This document shows, piece after piece, positions 27,582-34,880 of a stretch of DNA of 41,470 nucleotides. The notes below the pieces were generated by a model. That model had not been told where the DNA came from. It did no database searches and saw only the letters and a program-made list of their open reading frames with translations. The position numbers and the translations under genes were made by a program. Numbering within the stretch: position 1 is the first letter of the stretch; each line of letters starts with the position of its first letter. The stretch comes from Sphingobium sp. (GTDB lineage Bacteria > Pseudomonadota > Alphaproteobacteria > Sphingomonadales > Sphingomonadaceae), in assembly GCA_022652485.1 (NCBI GenBank), contig JALCRK010000032.1, forward strand, positions 1-41,470. The letters are read 5' to 3'.

Positions 27582-28424
27582 ATGTTAGGCCGCGATTTCC
27601 TCCGCAACCTCGTCAACCGGCTGTTCATTACGGCCTGTCTGCTCGCGACTGTCGCCGCGATCACCGCGCTGGTCTTCATCCTGTGGTCGCTGGTGGTGCA
27701 GGGCATCGGCGGGATCGACCTCGATGTCTTTACCAAGGACACACCGCCGCCCGGATCGGAAGGCGGATTGCTGAACGCGATGGTCGGCTCGCTGATGATG
27801 TGCGCGATGGCAATGGCGATCGCGATCATCGTCGGTATCCTGGCGGGCACCTGGCTGGCGGAATATGGCGGCCATACGCGCTATGGCGCGGTGGTGCGGT
27901 TCCTCAATGACGTGCTGCTTTCGGCGCCGTCGATCCTCGTCGGCCTGTTCGTCTATGAGCTGCTGGTGCGGCCGTTCGAGGGCTTTTCGGGCTACGCGGG
28001 CGCGGTGGCGCTGGCGTTCCTCGCAACGCCGATCGTGACGCGGACGACCGAGGACATCCTCAATCTCCAGTCCCATGCGCTGCGCGAGGCGGGGATTGCG
28101 CTTGGCACGCCCAAATGGCTGGTGACGCGCAAGATCATCTGGCGCGCGGCGGGCGCAGGGTTGCTGACGGGCGGCCTGCTCGGCTTCGCGCGCATCAGCG
28201 GCGAGACCGCGCCCCTGCTCTTCACCGCGCTCAACAACCAGTTCTTCAGCGCGGACATGACCAAGCCGATGGCGAGCCTTCCCGCTGTCATCTTCCAGTT
28301 TGCGCTCTCCGCCTATGACGACTGGCGCCGCCTCGCCTGGGCAGGTGCGCTCATCATCGCGGTGGTCGTTTTGTCCATCAACATCATCGTGCGCTTCATC
28401 GCACGGGAGAAGAAACACGCATGA
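27582..28424 (+). CDS. pstA: Phosphate ABC transporter permease PstA
   Basis: Second permease subunit of the Pst phosphate importer. The 280-residue product has six predicted membrane segments, starting with [21 protein letters not shown], and the PstA-typical [10 protein letters not shown] and [16 protein letters not shown] segments. The loop that contacts PstB reads [23 protein letters not shown]. Its stop overlaps the pstB start by four bases (ATGA), implying coupled translation. Nothing odd in length or motifs. Confidence 0.96.
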   Translation: MLGRDFLRNLVNRLFITACLLATVAAITALVFILWSLVVQGIGGIDLDVFTKDTPPPGSEGGLLNAMVGSLMMCAMAMAIAIIVGILAGTWLAEYGGHTRYGAVVRFLNDVLLSAPSILVGLFVYELLVRPFEGFSGYAGAVALAFLATPIVTRTTEDILNLQSHALREAGIALGTPKWLVTRKIIWRAAGAGLLTGGLLGFARISGETAPLLFTALNNQFFSADMTKPMASLPAVIFQFALSAYDDWRRLAWAGALIIAVVVLSINIIVRFIAREKKHA

Positions 28425-29332
28425 TCGACCTAGCCGACACCGCAACCCCGGCCGCCGCCATCATGAACGAGCCGCCTTATGACGAGCTGGTGCTGGAGGC
28501 GCGCAACGTCGACTTCTTCTACGGCAAAAATCAGGCGCTGTTCGGCGTCGACCTGCCGGTGCGCCGCAACGCGATCACCGCGCTGATCGGCCCCTCCGGC
28601 TGCGGCAAATCGACGCTGCTGCGCGTGCTCAACCGCATCTATGCGCTTTACCCCGGCCAGCGCGCCGTGGGCCGCGTGGTGCTGGACGGCGAAGACGTGC
28701 TGCACGAGCAGCGCCGCCTGCCGTGGCTCAGAAAGCGCGTGTCGATGGTGATGGAGACACAGACCGGCGCCGACCCGATCGAGGAGGAGCAGGTGCTGCG
28801 CGTCGGCACCGATCTCGCGCGCCTGCGCGCCCGCGTCGGCATGGTGTTCCAGAAGCCGACACCGTTTCCGATGTCGATCTATGACAATATCGCGTTCGGC
28901 GTGCGCATCTATCACCGCAAATCGAAGGCGGAGATGGACGAGATCGTCGAGACCGCGCTGCGCCGCGCGGCCCTGTGGGACGAGGTGAAGGACAAGCTGC
29001 ACAGCCCCGGCCTCGGTCTTTCCGGCGGGCAGCAACAGCGCCTCTGTGTCGCGCGCGGGATCGCGGTGGAGCCGGAGGTGCTGCTGCTCGACGAGCCTGC
29101 GTCCGCGCTCGATCCGATCTCGACCGCAAAGCTGGAAGAGACGCTGGTGGAACTGAAGAAGGACTTCACCGTCGTCATCGTGACCCACAACCTCCAGCAG
29201 GCGGCGCGCATCGCCGACTATACCGGCTTCATGTTCCTGGGGCGGATGATCGAGTTCGGGCCGACCAACGACCTGTTCCTCCAGCCCAAGTCCGACAAGA
29301 CGCGGGATTATGTGACGGGGCGGTTTGGGTAA
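28421..29332 (+). CDS. pstB: Phosphate ABC transporter ATP-binding protein PstB with an internal insertion
   Basis: ATPase of the Pst importer. All ABC motifs are present: Walker [10 protein letters not shown] (residues 57-65), Q-loop [11 protein letters not shown] (141-151), signature LSGGQQQR, Walker [15 protein letters not shown] and the switch His in VTHN. At 303 residues it is about 45 longer than E. coli PstB. Part is a leader of about 20 residues (Met15 is an alternative start). The rest is an insertion of about 30 residues just before the Q-loop that looks like a tandem copy: [12 protein letters not shown] (100-111) against [12 protein letters not shown] (132-143). No phoU or phoB follows; the operon ends here. 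Confidence 0.95.
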   Translation: MIDLADTATPAAAIMNEPPYDELVLEARNVDFFYGKNQALFGVDLPVRRNAITALIGPSGCGKSTLLRVLNRIYALYPGQRAVGRVVLDGEDVLHEQRRLPWLRKRVSMVMETQTGADPIEEEQVLRVGTDLARLRARVGMVFQKPTPFPMSIYDNIAFGVRIYHRKSKAEMDEIVETALRRAALWDEVKDKLHSPGLGLSGGQQQRLCVARGIAVEPEVLLLDEPASALDPISTAKLEETLVELKKDFTVVIVTHNLQQAARIADYTGFMFLGRMIEFGPTNDLFLQPKSDKTRDYVTGRFG

Positions 29333-29354
29333 GCGGATCGTCCTACCCAAACAC

Positions 29355-29426
29355 CGTCATTCCCGCGAACGCGGGAATCCAGAGTCGCAGCGTTTGAACT
29401 GGATCCCCGCTTTCGCGGGGATGACG
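29355..29426. repeat. Intergenic palindromic repeat (CGTCATTCCCGCGAA type)
   Basis: Two hairpins, CCCGCGAACGCGGG and CCCCGCTTTCGCGGGG, in a 72-base unit with inverted ends CGTCATTCC and GGATGACG. This kind of intergenic palindrome is widely dispersed in proteobacterial genomes. It sits between pstB and the 3' end of ssrA and may end or protect both transcripts. Confidence 0.8.
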
Positions 29427-29481
29427 ATATGAGGAAGATGTTGGAGGTTGCTCCCTGCCCGAACCGGAGTGGGTGGGTGAC

Positions 29482-29586
29482 TTCTGTTGCCCGGTGTCAC
29501 GCGTCAGGTGAGGAAAGTGCCGGAGGTTCTGTTGCCCGGCCCTCCGGCGGCCGCTGGAATCCATTCTGTTGCCCGGCTGGCCCAGC
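29482..29586 (-). repeat. Three copies of the loop motif CCGGGCAACAGAA in the tmRNA coding piece
   Basis: Exact 13-base copies at 29574-29586, 29527-29539 and 29482-29494 (45-47 bases apart). Each lies in the loop of its own stem: GCTGG/CCAGC, CCGGAGG/CCTCCGG and GTGAC/GTCAC. In the last copy the loop GGG can pair with CCC just after the stem, as in a pseudoknot. They occupy the place of tmRNA pseudoknots PK2-PK4. Confidence 0.85.
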
Positions 29587-29626
29587 CGCGTTCTTTTAGG
29601 GTAATATCAGGGCTTGCGCCCCTCCA

Positions 29627-29662
29627 TTACGCTGCGAGAGCAAGTGCTTCGTTATCGTTGGC
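29627..29662 (-). other. tmRNA proteolysis tag reading frame
   Basis: The resume codon GCC at 29662 starts Ala-Asn-Asp-Asn-Glu-Ala-Leu-Ala-Leu-Ala-Ala followed by TAA (29629-29627). The hydrophobic Ala-Leu-Ala-Ala end is the degron recognised by ClpXP-type proteases; the AND start matches alphaproteobacterial tags. Confidence 0.97.
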
Positions 29663-29775
29663 ACTTATAGGTTTTGAGCCTTGAACGGGTTACTCAGCCC
29701 GGGCGAAAATACCGTCTTTCAATACACGTCGATCCTAGTTCGGCCCCGTCATGCTCCCTGACGGATCAGGGAATA

Positions 29776-29858
29776 TGGTGGAGCCGCCGGGTACCGCCCC
29801 CGGGTCCGCTGCATCTATTACACGGCACAGTTTATCGCCATAGCCGGTCGAAACCGGC
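29776..29858 (-). other. Acceptor piece of the two-piece tmRNA
   Basis: Contains a stable 5' hairpin GCCGGT-TTCG-ACCGGC, the T arm region and the 3' acceptor strand with encoded CCA at 29778-29776. It is charged with alanine after joining the coding piece by base pairing. The 5' end is placed from the promoter at 29865-29893. Confidence 0.85.
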
Positions 29859-29864
29859 ACGCCC

Positions 29865-29893
29865 TATATAGGCCGTGGCGCCGCATATGAAAA
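29865..29893 (-). promoter_or_regulatory. Sigma-70 promoter of ssrA
   Basis: TTTTCA (29893-29888) and TATATA (29870-29865), spaced by 17 bases, predict a start near 29858, just before the acceptor piece hairpin. The -35 element overlaps the T run of the upstream gene's terminator. Confidence 0.6.
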
Positions 29894-29921
29894 GGGCGCG
29901 GACCCCGAAAAGTCCGCACCC
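29890..29921 (-). terminator. Intrinsic terminator of the small lipoprotein gene
   Basis: GGGTGCGGAC pairs with GTCCGCGCCC (one mismatch, 29894-29903 with 29912-29921) and is followed on the minus strand by TTTT. It ends 30 bases after the lipoprotein stop and shares bases with the ssrA promoter. Confidence 0.8.
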
Positions 29922-29950
29922 CCAGTGAACGCTATGGGAAAACCGAAAAT

Positions 29951-30208
29951 TTATTTGGCGTTGTCCGCCCGGTCCTTGGCGGCCTCGCCGGCATCCCGCA
30001 CCGCATCCGCCTTGTTTTTCAGGACATCGACCTGATTATCGACCGCGGCGCTGACATTGTCCGCCTTGTTCTGAAGATTATCGGCCATGTTATCGATGGC
30101 GGCGGCCTTGTTTTCATAGGCATTTTCGACGGCGTCCTGCTTTTTCGAATCGCAGGCGGAAACGGCCATCAACAGGGTCAGGCCAAGAAAGGGAAATGCG
30201 GATTTCAT
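29951..30208 (-). CDS. Small Ala/Asn/Asp-rich lipoprotein
   Basis: An 85-residue precursor with a lipoprotein signal peptide ending in the lipobox MAVSAC (lipidated Cys19). The mature part is a nearly continuous amphipathic helix with a repeating pattern NKADNV / NKADAV / DRADNAK, rich in Ala, Asp, Asn and Lys with no Pro or Gly breaks apart from one, so probably a coiled coil anchored in the outer membrane, superficially like Lpp. I do not assign a function. It has its own terminator (29890-29921) and lies 116 bases after the end of mscL on the same strand. Confidence 0.75.
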   Translation of the reverse strand: MKSAFPFLGLTLLMAVSACDSKKQDAVENAYENKAAAIDNMADNLQNKADNVSAAVDNQVDVLKNKADAVRDAGEAAKDRADNAK

Positions 30209-30324
30209 CTGTGTGTCTCCTGTTCAAAAGGCGATCGCACAGCCTGTATCGGCTCGCTTGCTCGTCACGCCTTCGTCAAAAACCCCCAGAGCCCGCAACT
30301 GTTCCCTTGTCGAGACGAGCCGAA

Positions 30325-30756
30325 TTATTTCTTGAGCGAATCCCGTATCTCGCGCAGCAGCACGATATCCTCGCTCGGCCCGGCGGCAGGCGCTTCGGCC
30401 TTGGGAACCATCATGCGGTTCACCGCACGGATCATCAGAAAGATGATGAAGGCGAGGATGACGAAGTTGATCACCACGGTAAGGAACTGGCCCCAGCCGA
30501 GCATCGCCACACCGGCGGCCTTGAGGTCCGCATAGCTTGCCGGGTCGCCCTTGAAGGTGGCAGGAATGGCGCCGAGGCGTATGAAATTCTTCGAGAAATC
30601 CAGCCCGCCGGAGAGCGCGCCGATCACCGGCATGATGATGTCATCCGTCAGCGACGCCACGATCTTGCCGAACGCGCCGCCGATGATGACGCCCACCGCG
30701 AGATCCATTACATTGCCCCGCGCAATGAATTCCTTGAATTCCGATACCATCGACAT
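30325..30756 (-). CDS. mscL: Large-conductance mechanosensitive channel MscL
   Basis: Pentameric inner-membrane channel that opens under membrane tension and protects from hypo-osmotic lysis. The 143-residue product has the N-terminal amphipathic helix [29 protein letters not shown] (S1/TM1), a periplasmic loop, a second membrane helix ([23 protein letters not shown]) and a C-terminal cytoplasmic helix ending [10 protein letters not shown] chose ATG 30756, with GGAGAG seven bases upstream, over ATG 30762, which would be too close to it. It diverges from the LemA gene across 127 bases. Confidence 0.96.
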   Translation of the reverse strand: MSMVSEFKEFIARGNVMDLAVGVIIGGAFGKIVASLTDDIIMPVIGALSGGLDFSKNFIRLGAIPATFKGDPASYADLKAAGVAMLGWGQFLTVVINFVILAFIIFLMIRAVNRMMVPKAEAPAAGPSEDIVLLREIRDSLKK

Positions 30757-30883
30757 GATCATTCTCTCCCCAGCTGGTAATGAGGCGCCGAAACTGTCAG
30801 GAAAGTTATACGCTGTCCAGCGGTTGAAGCGCGGGGGCATGTCGACTAGATTTGAGCAACTCTCTGGGCAAAGGACCACGGAC

Positions 30884-31486
30884 ATGACCCTCTCTCGCAT
30901 GGGCGCGCTGCGCCTTTCCATCATGGGACTGGTGGCGTTCGCGCTCTCCGCCTGCGGCATCAACAGCGTGCCCACGGCCGAGGAAGCGGCAAAGGCACGC
31001 TGGGCCGACGTGCAGGCGCAATATCAGCGTCGGGCCGATCTCGTTCCCAATCTCGTCGCGACGGTAAAGGGTGCGGCCAAGGCGGAGCAGGCAACGCTCA
31101 CCGCCGTGACCGAGGCCCGCGCCAAGGCGACCTCGATCCAGGTGAGCGCCAGCGATTTGAACGACACCGTCAAGATGGCGCAGTTCGCCGCCGCGCAAGG
31201 GGCGCTGAGCCAGTCGCTCGGCCGCCTGCTCGCGACGGTGGAGGCCTATCCGGACATCAAGTTCAACCAGAATTTCCAGGATTTGCAGGTCCAGCTGGAG
31301 GGCACGGAAAACCGCATCTCCACCGCGATCATCAAATATAACGAGGCGGTGCAGGAATATAATACGCGCGTGCGCACCTTCCCCGACATGATCGGTGCGG
31401 CGATCCGCGGCGCAAAGCCGATGGCTCCCTATCAGGCGACCTCGCCCAATGCGGATGTGGCGCCCAAGGTCGATTTCGGCGGCTGA
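30884..31486 (+). CDS. LemA family lipoprotein
   Basis: LemA proteins are membrane-anchored helical proteins of poorly known role, often next to TPM-domain genes as here. The 200-residue product has a lipoprotein-type N-terminus ([13 protein letters not shown]), the LemA core [52 protein letters not shown], and an acidic/Pro tail. I chose ATG 30884 with AAGGA eight bases upstream; longer in-frame starts lie inside mscL's opposite strand. Its stop is 8 bases before the TPM gene, so the three genes to 32954 form an operon. Confidence 0.92.
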   Translation: MTLSRMGALRLSIMGLVAFALSACGINSVPTAEEAAKARWADVQAQYQRRADLVPNLVATVKGAAKAEQATLTAVTEARAKATSIQVSASDLNDTVKMAQFAAAQGALSQSLGRLLATVEAYPDIKFNQNFQDLQVQLEGTENRISTAIIKYNEAVQEYNTRVRTFPDMIGAAIRGAKPMAPYQATSPNADVAPKVDFGG

Positions 31487-31494
31487 CGGGGCAC

Positions 31495-32274
31495 GTGCCT
31501 TCCTCAAAACACTGGATTGCGTTCCTGCTGTGGCCGCTGCTGTTGTGCGCCGGAGCGGCGCAGGCGCAGCAATTCCCGCAGCTGACAGGGCGTGTGGTCG
31601 ATGCCGCCAATATCCTCTCGCCCGCCGAGGAAGTCTCGCTGGACGCGAAGCTGACGCGCCTCGAACAGCAGAGCCAGCGCCAGCTTGTCGTCGTGACCAT
31701 CGCCGATCTTCAGGGCTATGACATCGCGGACTATGGCTTCCGGCTGGGCGACCACTGGGGCATCGGCAACAAGGAACGGGACGACGGCGCGCTGTTGATC
31801 GTCGCGCCCAACGAGCGCAAGGTGCGGATCGAGGTGGGCTACGGGCTGGAGGGCATATTGCCCGATGTGGTCGCGGGCCGCATCATCCGCAACGATATCG
31901 TGCCGCACTTCAAGCAGGGCGACTATCCGGGCGGGATCTCGGCGGGCACGGATGGCATCATCAAGATATTGATGCTGCCGCCCGACGAGGCGCGCAAGCT
32001 CGCAAGCCAAGCCAAAAAGGACGAGGAGAGCGGTACGCAGAACGGGCAGGTGCTGGTCGCGATCTTCCTGATCTTCATGTTCATCATCCTGCCGATGCTG
32101 CTGCGCGGACGCATGGGCCGCGCCTATCGTGGCGGCGCCCTGCCCGTCATCCTGTGGGGACCGGGCCTGGGCGGCAATGGGGGCGGCGGAGGGGGCGGCT
32201 GGTCCTCGGGCGGCGGCGGATTTTCAGGCGGTGGCGGCGGCTTCGGCGGCGGCGGTGCGTCAGGAGGATGGTGA
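31495..32274 (+). CDS. TPM-domain protein, YgcG family
   Basis: Membrane-anchored protein with a signal peptide (residues 1-24, ending AGAAQA), a periplasmic TPM (TLP18.3/Psb32/MOLO-1) domain at about 30-160 (GRVVDAANILSPAEE, LVVVTIADLQGYDI, DDGALLIVAPNERKVRIEVGYGLEG), one membrane helix at about 181-200 (VLVAIFLIFMFIILPMLL) and a C-terminal tail made almost wholly of Gly, Ser and Trp. The start is GTG 31495. The TPM domain is linked in plants to photosystem repair and in some cases to phosphatase activity; the bacterial role is open. It overlaps the next gene by one base. Confidence 0.92.
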   Translation: MPSSKHWIAFLLWPLLLCAGAAQAQQFPQLTGRVVDAANILSPAEEVSLDAKLTRLEQQSQRQLVVVTIADLQGYDIADYGFRLGDHWGIGNKERDDGALLIVAPNERKVRIEVGYGLEGILPDVVAGRIIRNDIVPHFKQGDYPGGISAGTDGIIKILMLPPDEARKLASQAKKDEESGTQNGQVLVAIFLIFMFIILPMLLRGRMGRAYRGGALPVILWGPGLGGNGGGGGGGWSSGGGGFSGGGGGFGGGGASGGW

Positions 32275-32954
32275 TGGTGCGGTTCTCCTTGAGCAATGCC
32301 GATCATGACCGCATCAGTGCCGCCGTCAGCGCGGCGGAGGCACAAACCGACGGTGAGATCGTTACGGTGATCGCGCCGCAATCCGATGCCTATCATGATG
32401 TGGGCCTGCATTATGCCGTGGCCGGGATGTTGACCCTGCTCGCGCTGGTGGCGGCGTTTCCCGGCTGGTTCGAGGCGCAGGCGGTGACGCTGTTCGGCGG
32501 CTGGCAGCATGATGTGCCGACGTGGCGGCTGCTGACGCTGTTGCTCGGCGCGCAGATCCTCGTGTTTCTCCTCATCCGCTATGCGCTGGCGTGGATGCCG
32601 CTGCGCCTCGCGCTGACCCCGCCCTCCACCAAGGCGCGGCGGGTGCGGCGGCAGGCGGTGACGCTGTTCCGGGCCGCCGCCGAAGGGCGCACCCGCGCCA
32701 GCACCGCGATATTACTCTATCTCTCGCTGGCCGAGCACCGCGCCGAGATCGTGGCGGATAGCGCGATCAACAGCGCGGTCGCGCCCGAACGCTGGGGCGA
32801 CGCGATGGCGGCGCTGATCCACGCCGTGCGCGCGGGGAGGACGGCGGACGGCATGGTGGACGCTATCGGCCTGCTCGGCGCGATCCTTGCGGAACAGCGC
32901 CCCAGGGGCAGCACCAATCCCAACGAACTGCCCGATCAGCTGATCGAGTTATAG
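32274..32954 (+). CDS. Second TPM-domain membrane protein
   Basis: A 226-residue protein starting at ATG 32274 (GGAGG six bases upstream, TGATG overlap with the preceding gene). The N-terminal region has the short TPM-like segment ISAAVSAAEAQTDGEIVTVIA; two membrane helices follow at about residues 42-60 and 82-100; the cytoplasmic or periplasmic tail has AAEGRTRASTAILLYLSLAEHRAEIVADSAI, typical of the TPM proteins that sit with LemA and YgcG. The three genes are likely to work together at the envelope; no enzymatic residue can be named. Confidence 0.85.
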   Translation: MVRFSLSNADHDRISAAVSAAEAQTDGEIVTVIAPQSDAYHDVGLHYAVAGMLTLLALVAAFPGWFEAQAVTLFGGWQHDVPTWRLLTLLLGAQILVFLLIRYALAWMPLRLALTPPSTKARRVRRQAVTLFRAAAEGRTRASTAILLYLSLAEHRAEIVADSAINSAVAPERWGDAMAALIHAVRAGRTADGMVDAIGLLGAILAEQRPRGSTNPNELPDQLIEL

Positions 32955-32976
32955 CGCTTTGATATCCGATATTTTT

Positions 32977-33101
32977 CGTCATCCCGGAAACCGATTTTCT
33001 CCAAATCCGCCAGGATTTGGGCAGGAAATCGCGTTATCCGGGATCCATGAGCCGGGGCAAGGTTTCAACCAGCTGGATCCCGGATCAAGTCCGGGATGAC
33101 G
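32977..33101. repeat. Compound intergenic palindromic repeat
   Basis: Ends CGTCATCCCGG and CCGGGATGACG bracket a nested hairpin (32981-33044: ATCCCGGA with TCCGGGAT, inside it CGATTT with AAATCG and CCAAATCC with GGATTTGG) and a second hairpin CCCGGATCAAGTCCGGG. It fills most of the 190-base gap between the TPM gene and the NUDIX gene and may act as a transcript end. It is related in its ends to the repeat at 29355-29426. Confidence 0.8.
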
Positions 33102-33144
33102 ATAGATTAAAGCCCCTCTGCTCTTCAACCAAAGGACACTCCCC

Positions 33145-33687
33145 ATGCCCGGACACAGCACGCCCGAAATCATGTGGGCGGGAAAATATATCACCGCCAA
33201 GCGCGAGGGGCCGTGGGAATATGTCTCGCGCAGCCGGGGCATCCGGGCCGCCGTCATCATCGCGGTGGACGAAAGCGGCGGAGACGGCGCGCATCTGGTT
33301 CTCGTCGAGCAGTTCCGCGTGCCGCTGGGCCGGGCGTGCCTTGAGCTGCCCGCCGGGCTGGTGGGCGACGAGGCGGGATCGGAAGACGAGGACGCCACCG
33401 CCGCCGCGATCCGCGAGCTGGAGGAGGAAACCGGCTATCGTGCGCGCCACATGCGCGATTGCGGCGAGTTTTACAGCTCACCGGGGCTGGTGTCGGAGAG
33501 CTTCACGCTGTTCCGTGCCGAGGAGCTGACGCGCACCGGCGCGGGTGGCGGGCATGAGGGCGAGAACATCACCGTCCACCGCGCGCCTTTAGATGATATC
33601 CACGGCTTCATCGCTGCCCGCCGCGCCGAGGGGCTGGCGATCGACGTCAAGCTGCTGATCGCGCTGGGCGGGGATTTCCTGCGCTGA
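33145..33687 (+). CDS. NUDIX hydrolase, ADP-ribose pyrophosphatase-like
   Basis: A 180-residue NUDIX protein, probably hydrolysing ADP-ribose or another nucleoside diphosphate derivative. The NUDIX helix [13 protein letters not shown] supplies the REUxEExGU core; the preceding loop ([13 protein letters not shown]) is about two residues longer than the classic GX5E spacing. The region [21 protein letters not shown] is the ADP-ribose pyrophosphatase type substrate-side motif, and [12 protein letters not shown] follows as in that subfamily. AAGGA lies eight bases before the ATG. It stands alone after a palindromic repeat and converges with the membrane protein gene. Confidence 0.9.
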   Translation: MPGHSTPEIMWAGKYITAKREGPWEYVSRSRGIRAAVIIAVDESGGDGAHLVLVEQFRVPLGRACLELPAGLVGDEAGSEDEDATAAAIRELEEETGYRARHMRDCGEFYSSPGLVSESFTLFRAEELTRTGAGGGHEGENITVHRAPLDDIHGFIAARRAEGLAIDVKLLIALGGDFLR

Positions 33688-33693
33688 CCGAAA

Positions 33694-34473
33694 TCAGAAG
33701 CCCGGCGGCAGAAACGCCTGCATCGGGCGCATCGCGCCGGGCGTGCCTTCCACGACCTGTTGGGTGATGCCGATCCCCCAGGCGCTGTAGGCCAGCATAT
33801 CCGCCACGATCTGCGTCACGATGATGGCGCCAACGCCCCAGAACCACGCCGGGTGGACCCGCCCGCTGCGGCGCTTGTCCGCGATCATGCCGATAACGGG
33901 AAACACCAGCGGAACCGCCACGGCGAGGTGCCATGCATGGGGAATCAGCAGGGGCATGGGCAACAGGCGCCCAAAACCGGGTCCGGTCAGGATCGACATG
34001 GCCGTCAACATCAGGCGCCGGTGCCAGCCCCTGTGGCGGCGCTGGCGCAGCGCGGTCGTCACCATCGCGCCGAACAGAACCAGTTGCAGCAAATTGCTGA
34101 ACAGAAATTCGTTCTGATCGAAAAAGAACGGGCTGCCGGTTCGACGCAGGGAGGTCAAGATGATTGCAAAGCCCAAAACCACCATCAGCGGAACCCAACC
34201 ATAGGCAAGGAGACCCAGCGTCTTGTGCAGCTGAATATTGCGGGCCGTGATCGAAAAATTCTGCGCCAGATACAGGGCGACCCAGCCGAAAAACACGAAC
34301 GCGTGCAGATGATATACGAGCGGGACAGCGAAGGTTGAGCGCCCCATCGCAAGGTTGAGAGAGAAACCGGCGACAATCGTGATGGCCATCGCCACGGCCA
34401 TATTGCGGAAGAACAGGATTTCCCTATCCGGCGCCTTGCGGGCTGCCGCTGCACTATCCGTCATCGTGGCCAT
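33694..34473 (-). CDS. Multi-pass membrane protein of unknown function
   Basis: A 259-residue integral membrane protein with seven predicted helices (about residues 24-43, 50-74, 86-107, 123-142, 152-170, 178-197, 207-229). Conserved-looking polar residues sit in or near helices: VYHLHAFVFFGW in helix 2, QLHKTLGLLAYGW before helix 3, HRGWHRRLML before helix 5 and PHAWHLAVAV in helix 6, giving several His residues that could bind a metal or haem, but this is only a suggestion. I do not recognise a named family. Start ATG 34473 has a strong GGAGG-type site five bases upstream; the upstream in-frame extension to 34764 overlaps the next gene and is rejected. Confidence 0.7.
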   Translation of the reverse strand: MATMTDSAAAARKAPDREILFFRNMAVAMAITIVAGFSLNLAMGRSTFAVPLVYHLHAFVFFGWVALYLAQNFSITARNIQLHKTLGLLAYGWVPLMVVLGFAIILTSLRRTGSPFFFDQNEFLFSNLLQLVLFGAMVTTALRQRRHRGWHRRLMLTAMSILTGPGFGRLLPMPLLIPHAWHLAVAVPLVFPVIGMIADKRRSGRVHPAWFWGVGAIIVTQIVADMLAYSAWGIGITQQVVEGTPGAMRPMQAFLPPGF

Positions 34474-34550
34474 GTGCACTCCCCCTCCCGATGTTCCTTT
34501 CGGCGCCCGTATTATCATGCCGGGGGCGTGGAGGCCAGCAGGGAGGATGC

Positions 34551-34829
34551 TTAGCGGAAATTGTCGGCGTATGCCTGAATTTTCAAAGCCTTGGGCGCAG
34601 GCATTGTGATATGATAGGAGATACCTTCGCGCTCGGCATAGGCGGTCGCTGCATCCACCGAGGGGAACGTCAGACGCAGCTGCTGGCGGGTGTCGCCTGA
34701 GCCGGCCCAACCCATCAGCGGATCGGGGCGCTTCGCCTCGGCGGGATCGAACTCCAGCACCCACGTGGACATGCGCGCCTTGCCGGATTGCATCGCGTTC
34801 TTGGGCATCTGATAGATATGCGCGGGCAC
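34551..34829 (-). CDS. NDUFS4-like complex I accessory protein
   Basis: Alphaproteobacterial homologue of the mitochondrial complex I accessory subunit NDUFS4 (18 kDa). The 92-residue product shows the family block IYQMPKNAMQSGKARMSTWVLEF followed by DPLMGWAGSGDTRQQLRLTF and the C-terminal AYAEREGISYHI. The start is GTG 34829, with GGGGAG seven bases upstream; an ATG at 34853 adds eight residues that overlap this ribosome site. The protein is expected at the peripheral arm of NADH:ubiquinone oxidoreductase. No nuo genes are nearby. Confidence 0.9.
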   Translation of the reverse strand: MPAHIYQMPKNAMQSGKARMSTWVLEFDPAEAKRPDPLMGWAGSGDTRQQLRLTFPSVDAATAYAEREGISYHITMPAPKALKIQAYADNFR

Positions 34830-34880
34830 TGTGGATCTCCCCTGAGGATGCACTTTCCTTGGCGCTGTATCAGGGATTCG

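Larger units (their letters stand above)
29440..29858 (-). ncRNA. ssrA: tmRNA, circularly permuted two-piece form
   Basis: Transfer-messenger RNA rescues stalled ribosomes and tags the unfinished protein for proteolysis. On the minus strand the acceptor piece comes first and ends with CGGCTCC-A-CCA (29776), then a 28-base spacer, then the coding piece starting GGGGCCG at 29747. The two ends pair into a 7-bp acceptor stem with the G3-U70 alanine identity pair. The tag frame (29662-29627) reads ANDNEALALAA and a stop. This is the two-piece architecture known from alphaproteobacteria; the spacer is removed during maturation. Downstream of the tag, three hairpins repeat the loop CCGGGCAACAGAA. 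The 3' end near 29440 and the 5' end near 29858 are estimates. Confidence 0.95.

Noticed and set aside
29482..29586. Regular repeats suggestive of a small CRISPR array
   Set aside because: The repeats are only 13 bases, lie in loops of stems in the tmRNA coding piece, and there are no cas genes.
29343..29871. Several 65-75 codon open frames between pstB and the lipoprotein gene
   Set aside because: The region is the tmRNA gene plus a palindromic repeat; the frames have no ribosome sites and cross RNA stems.
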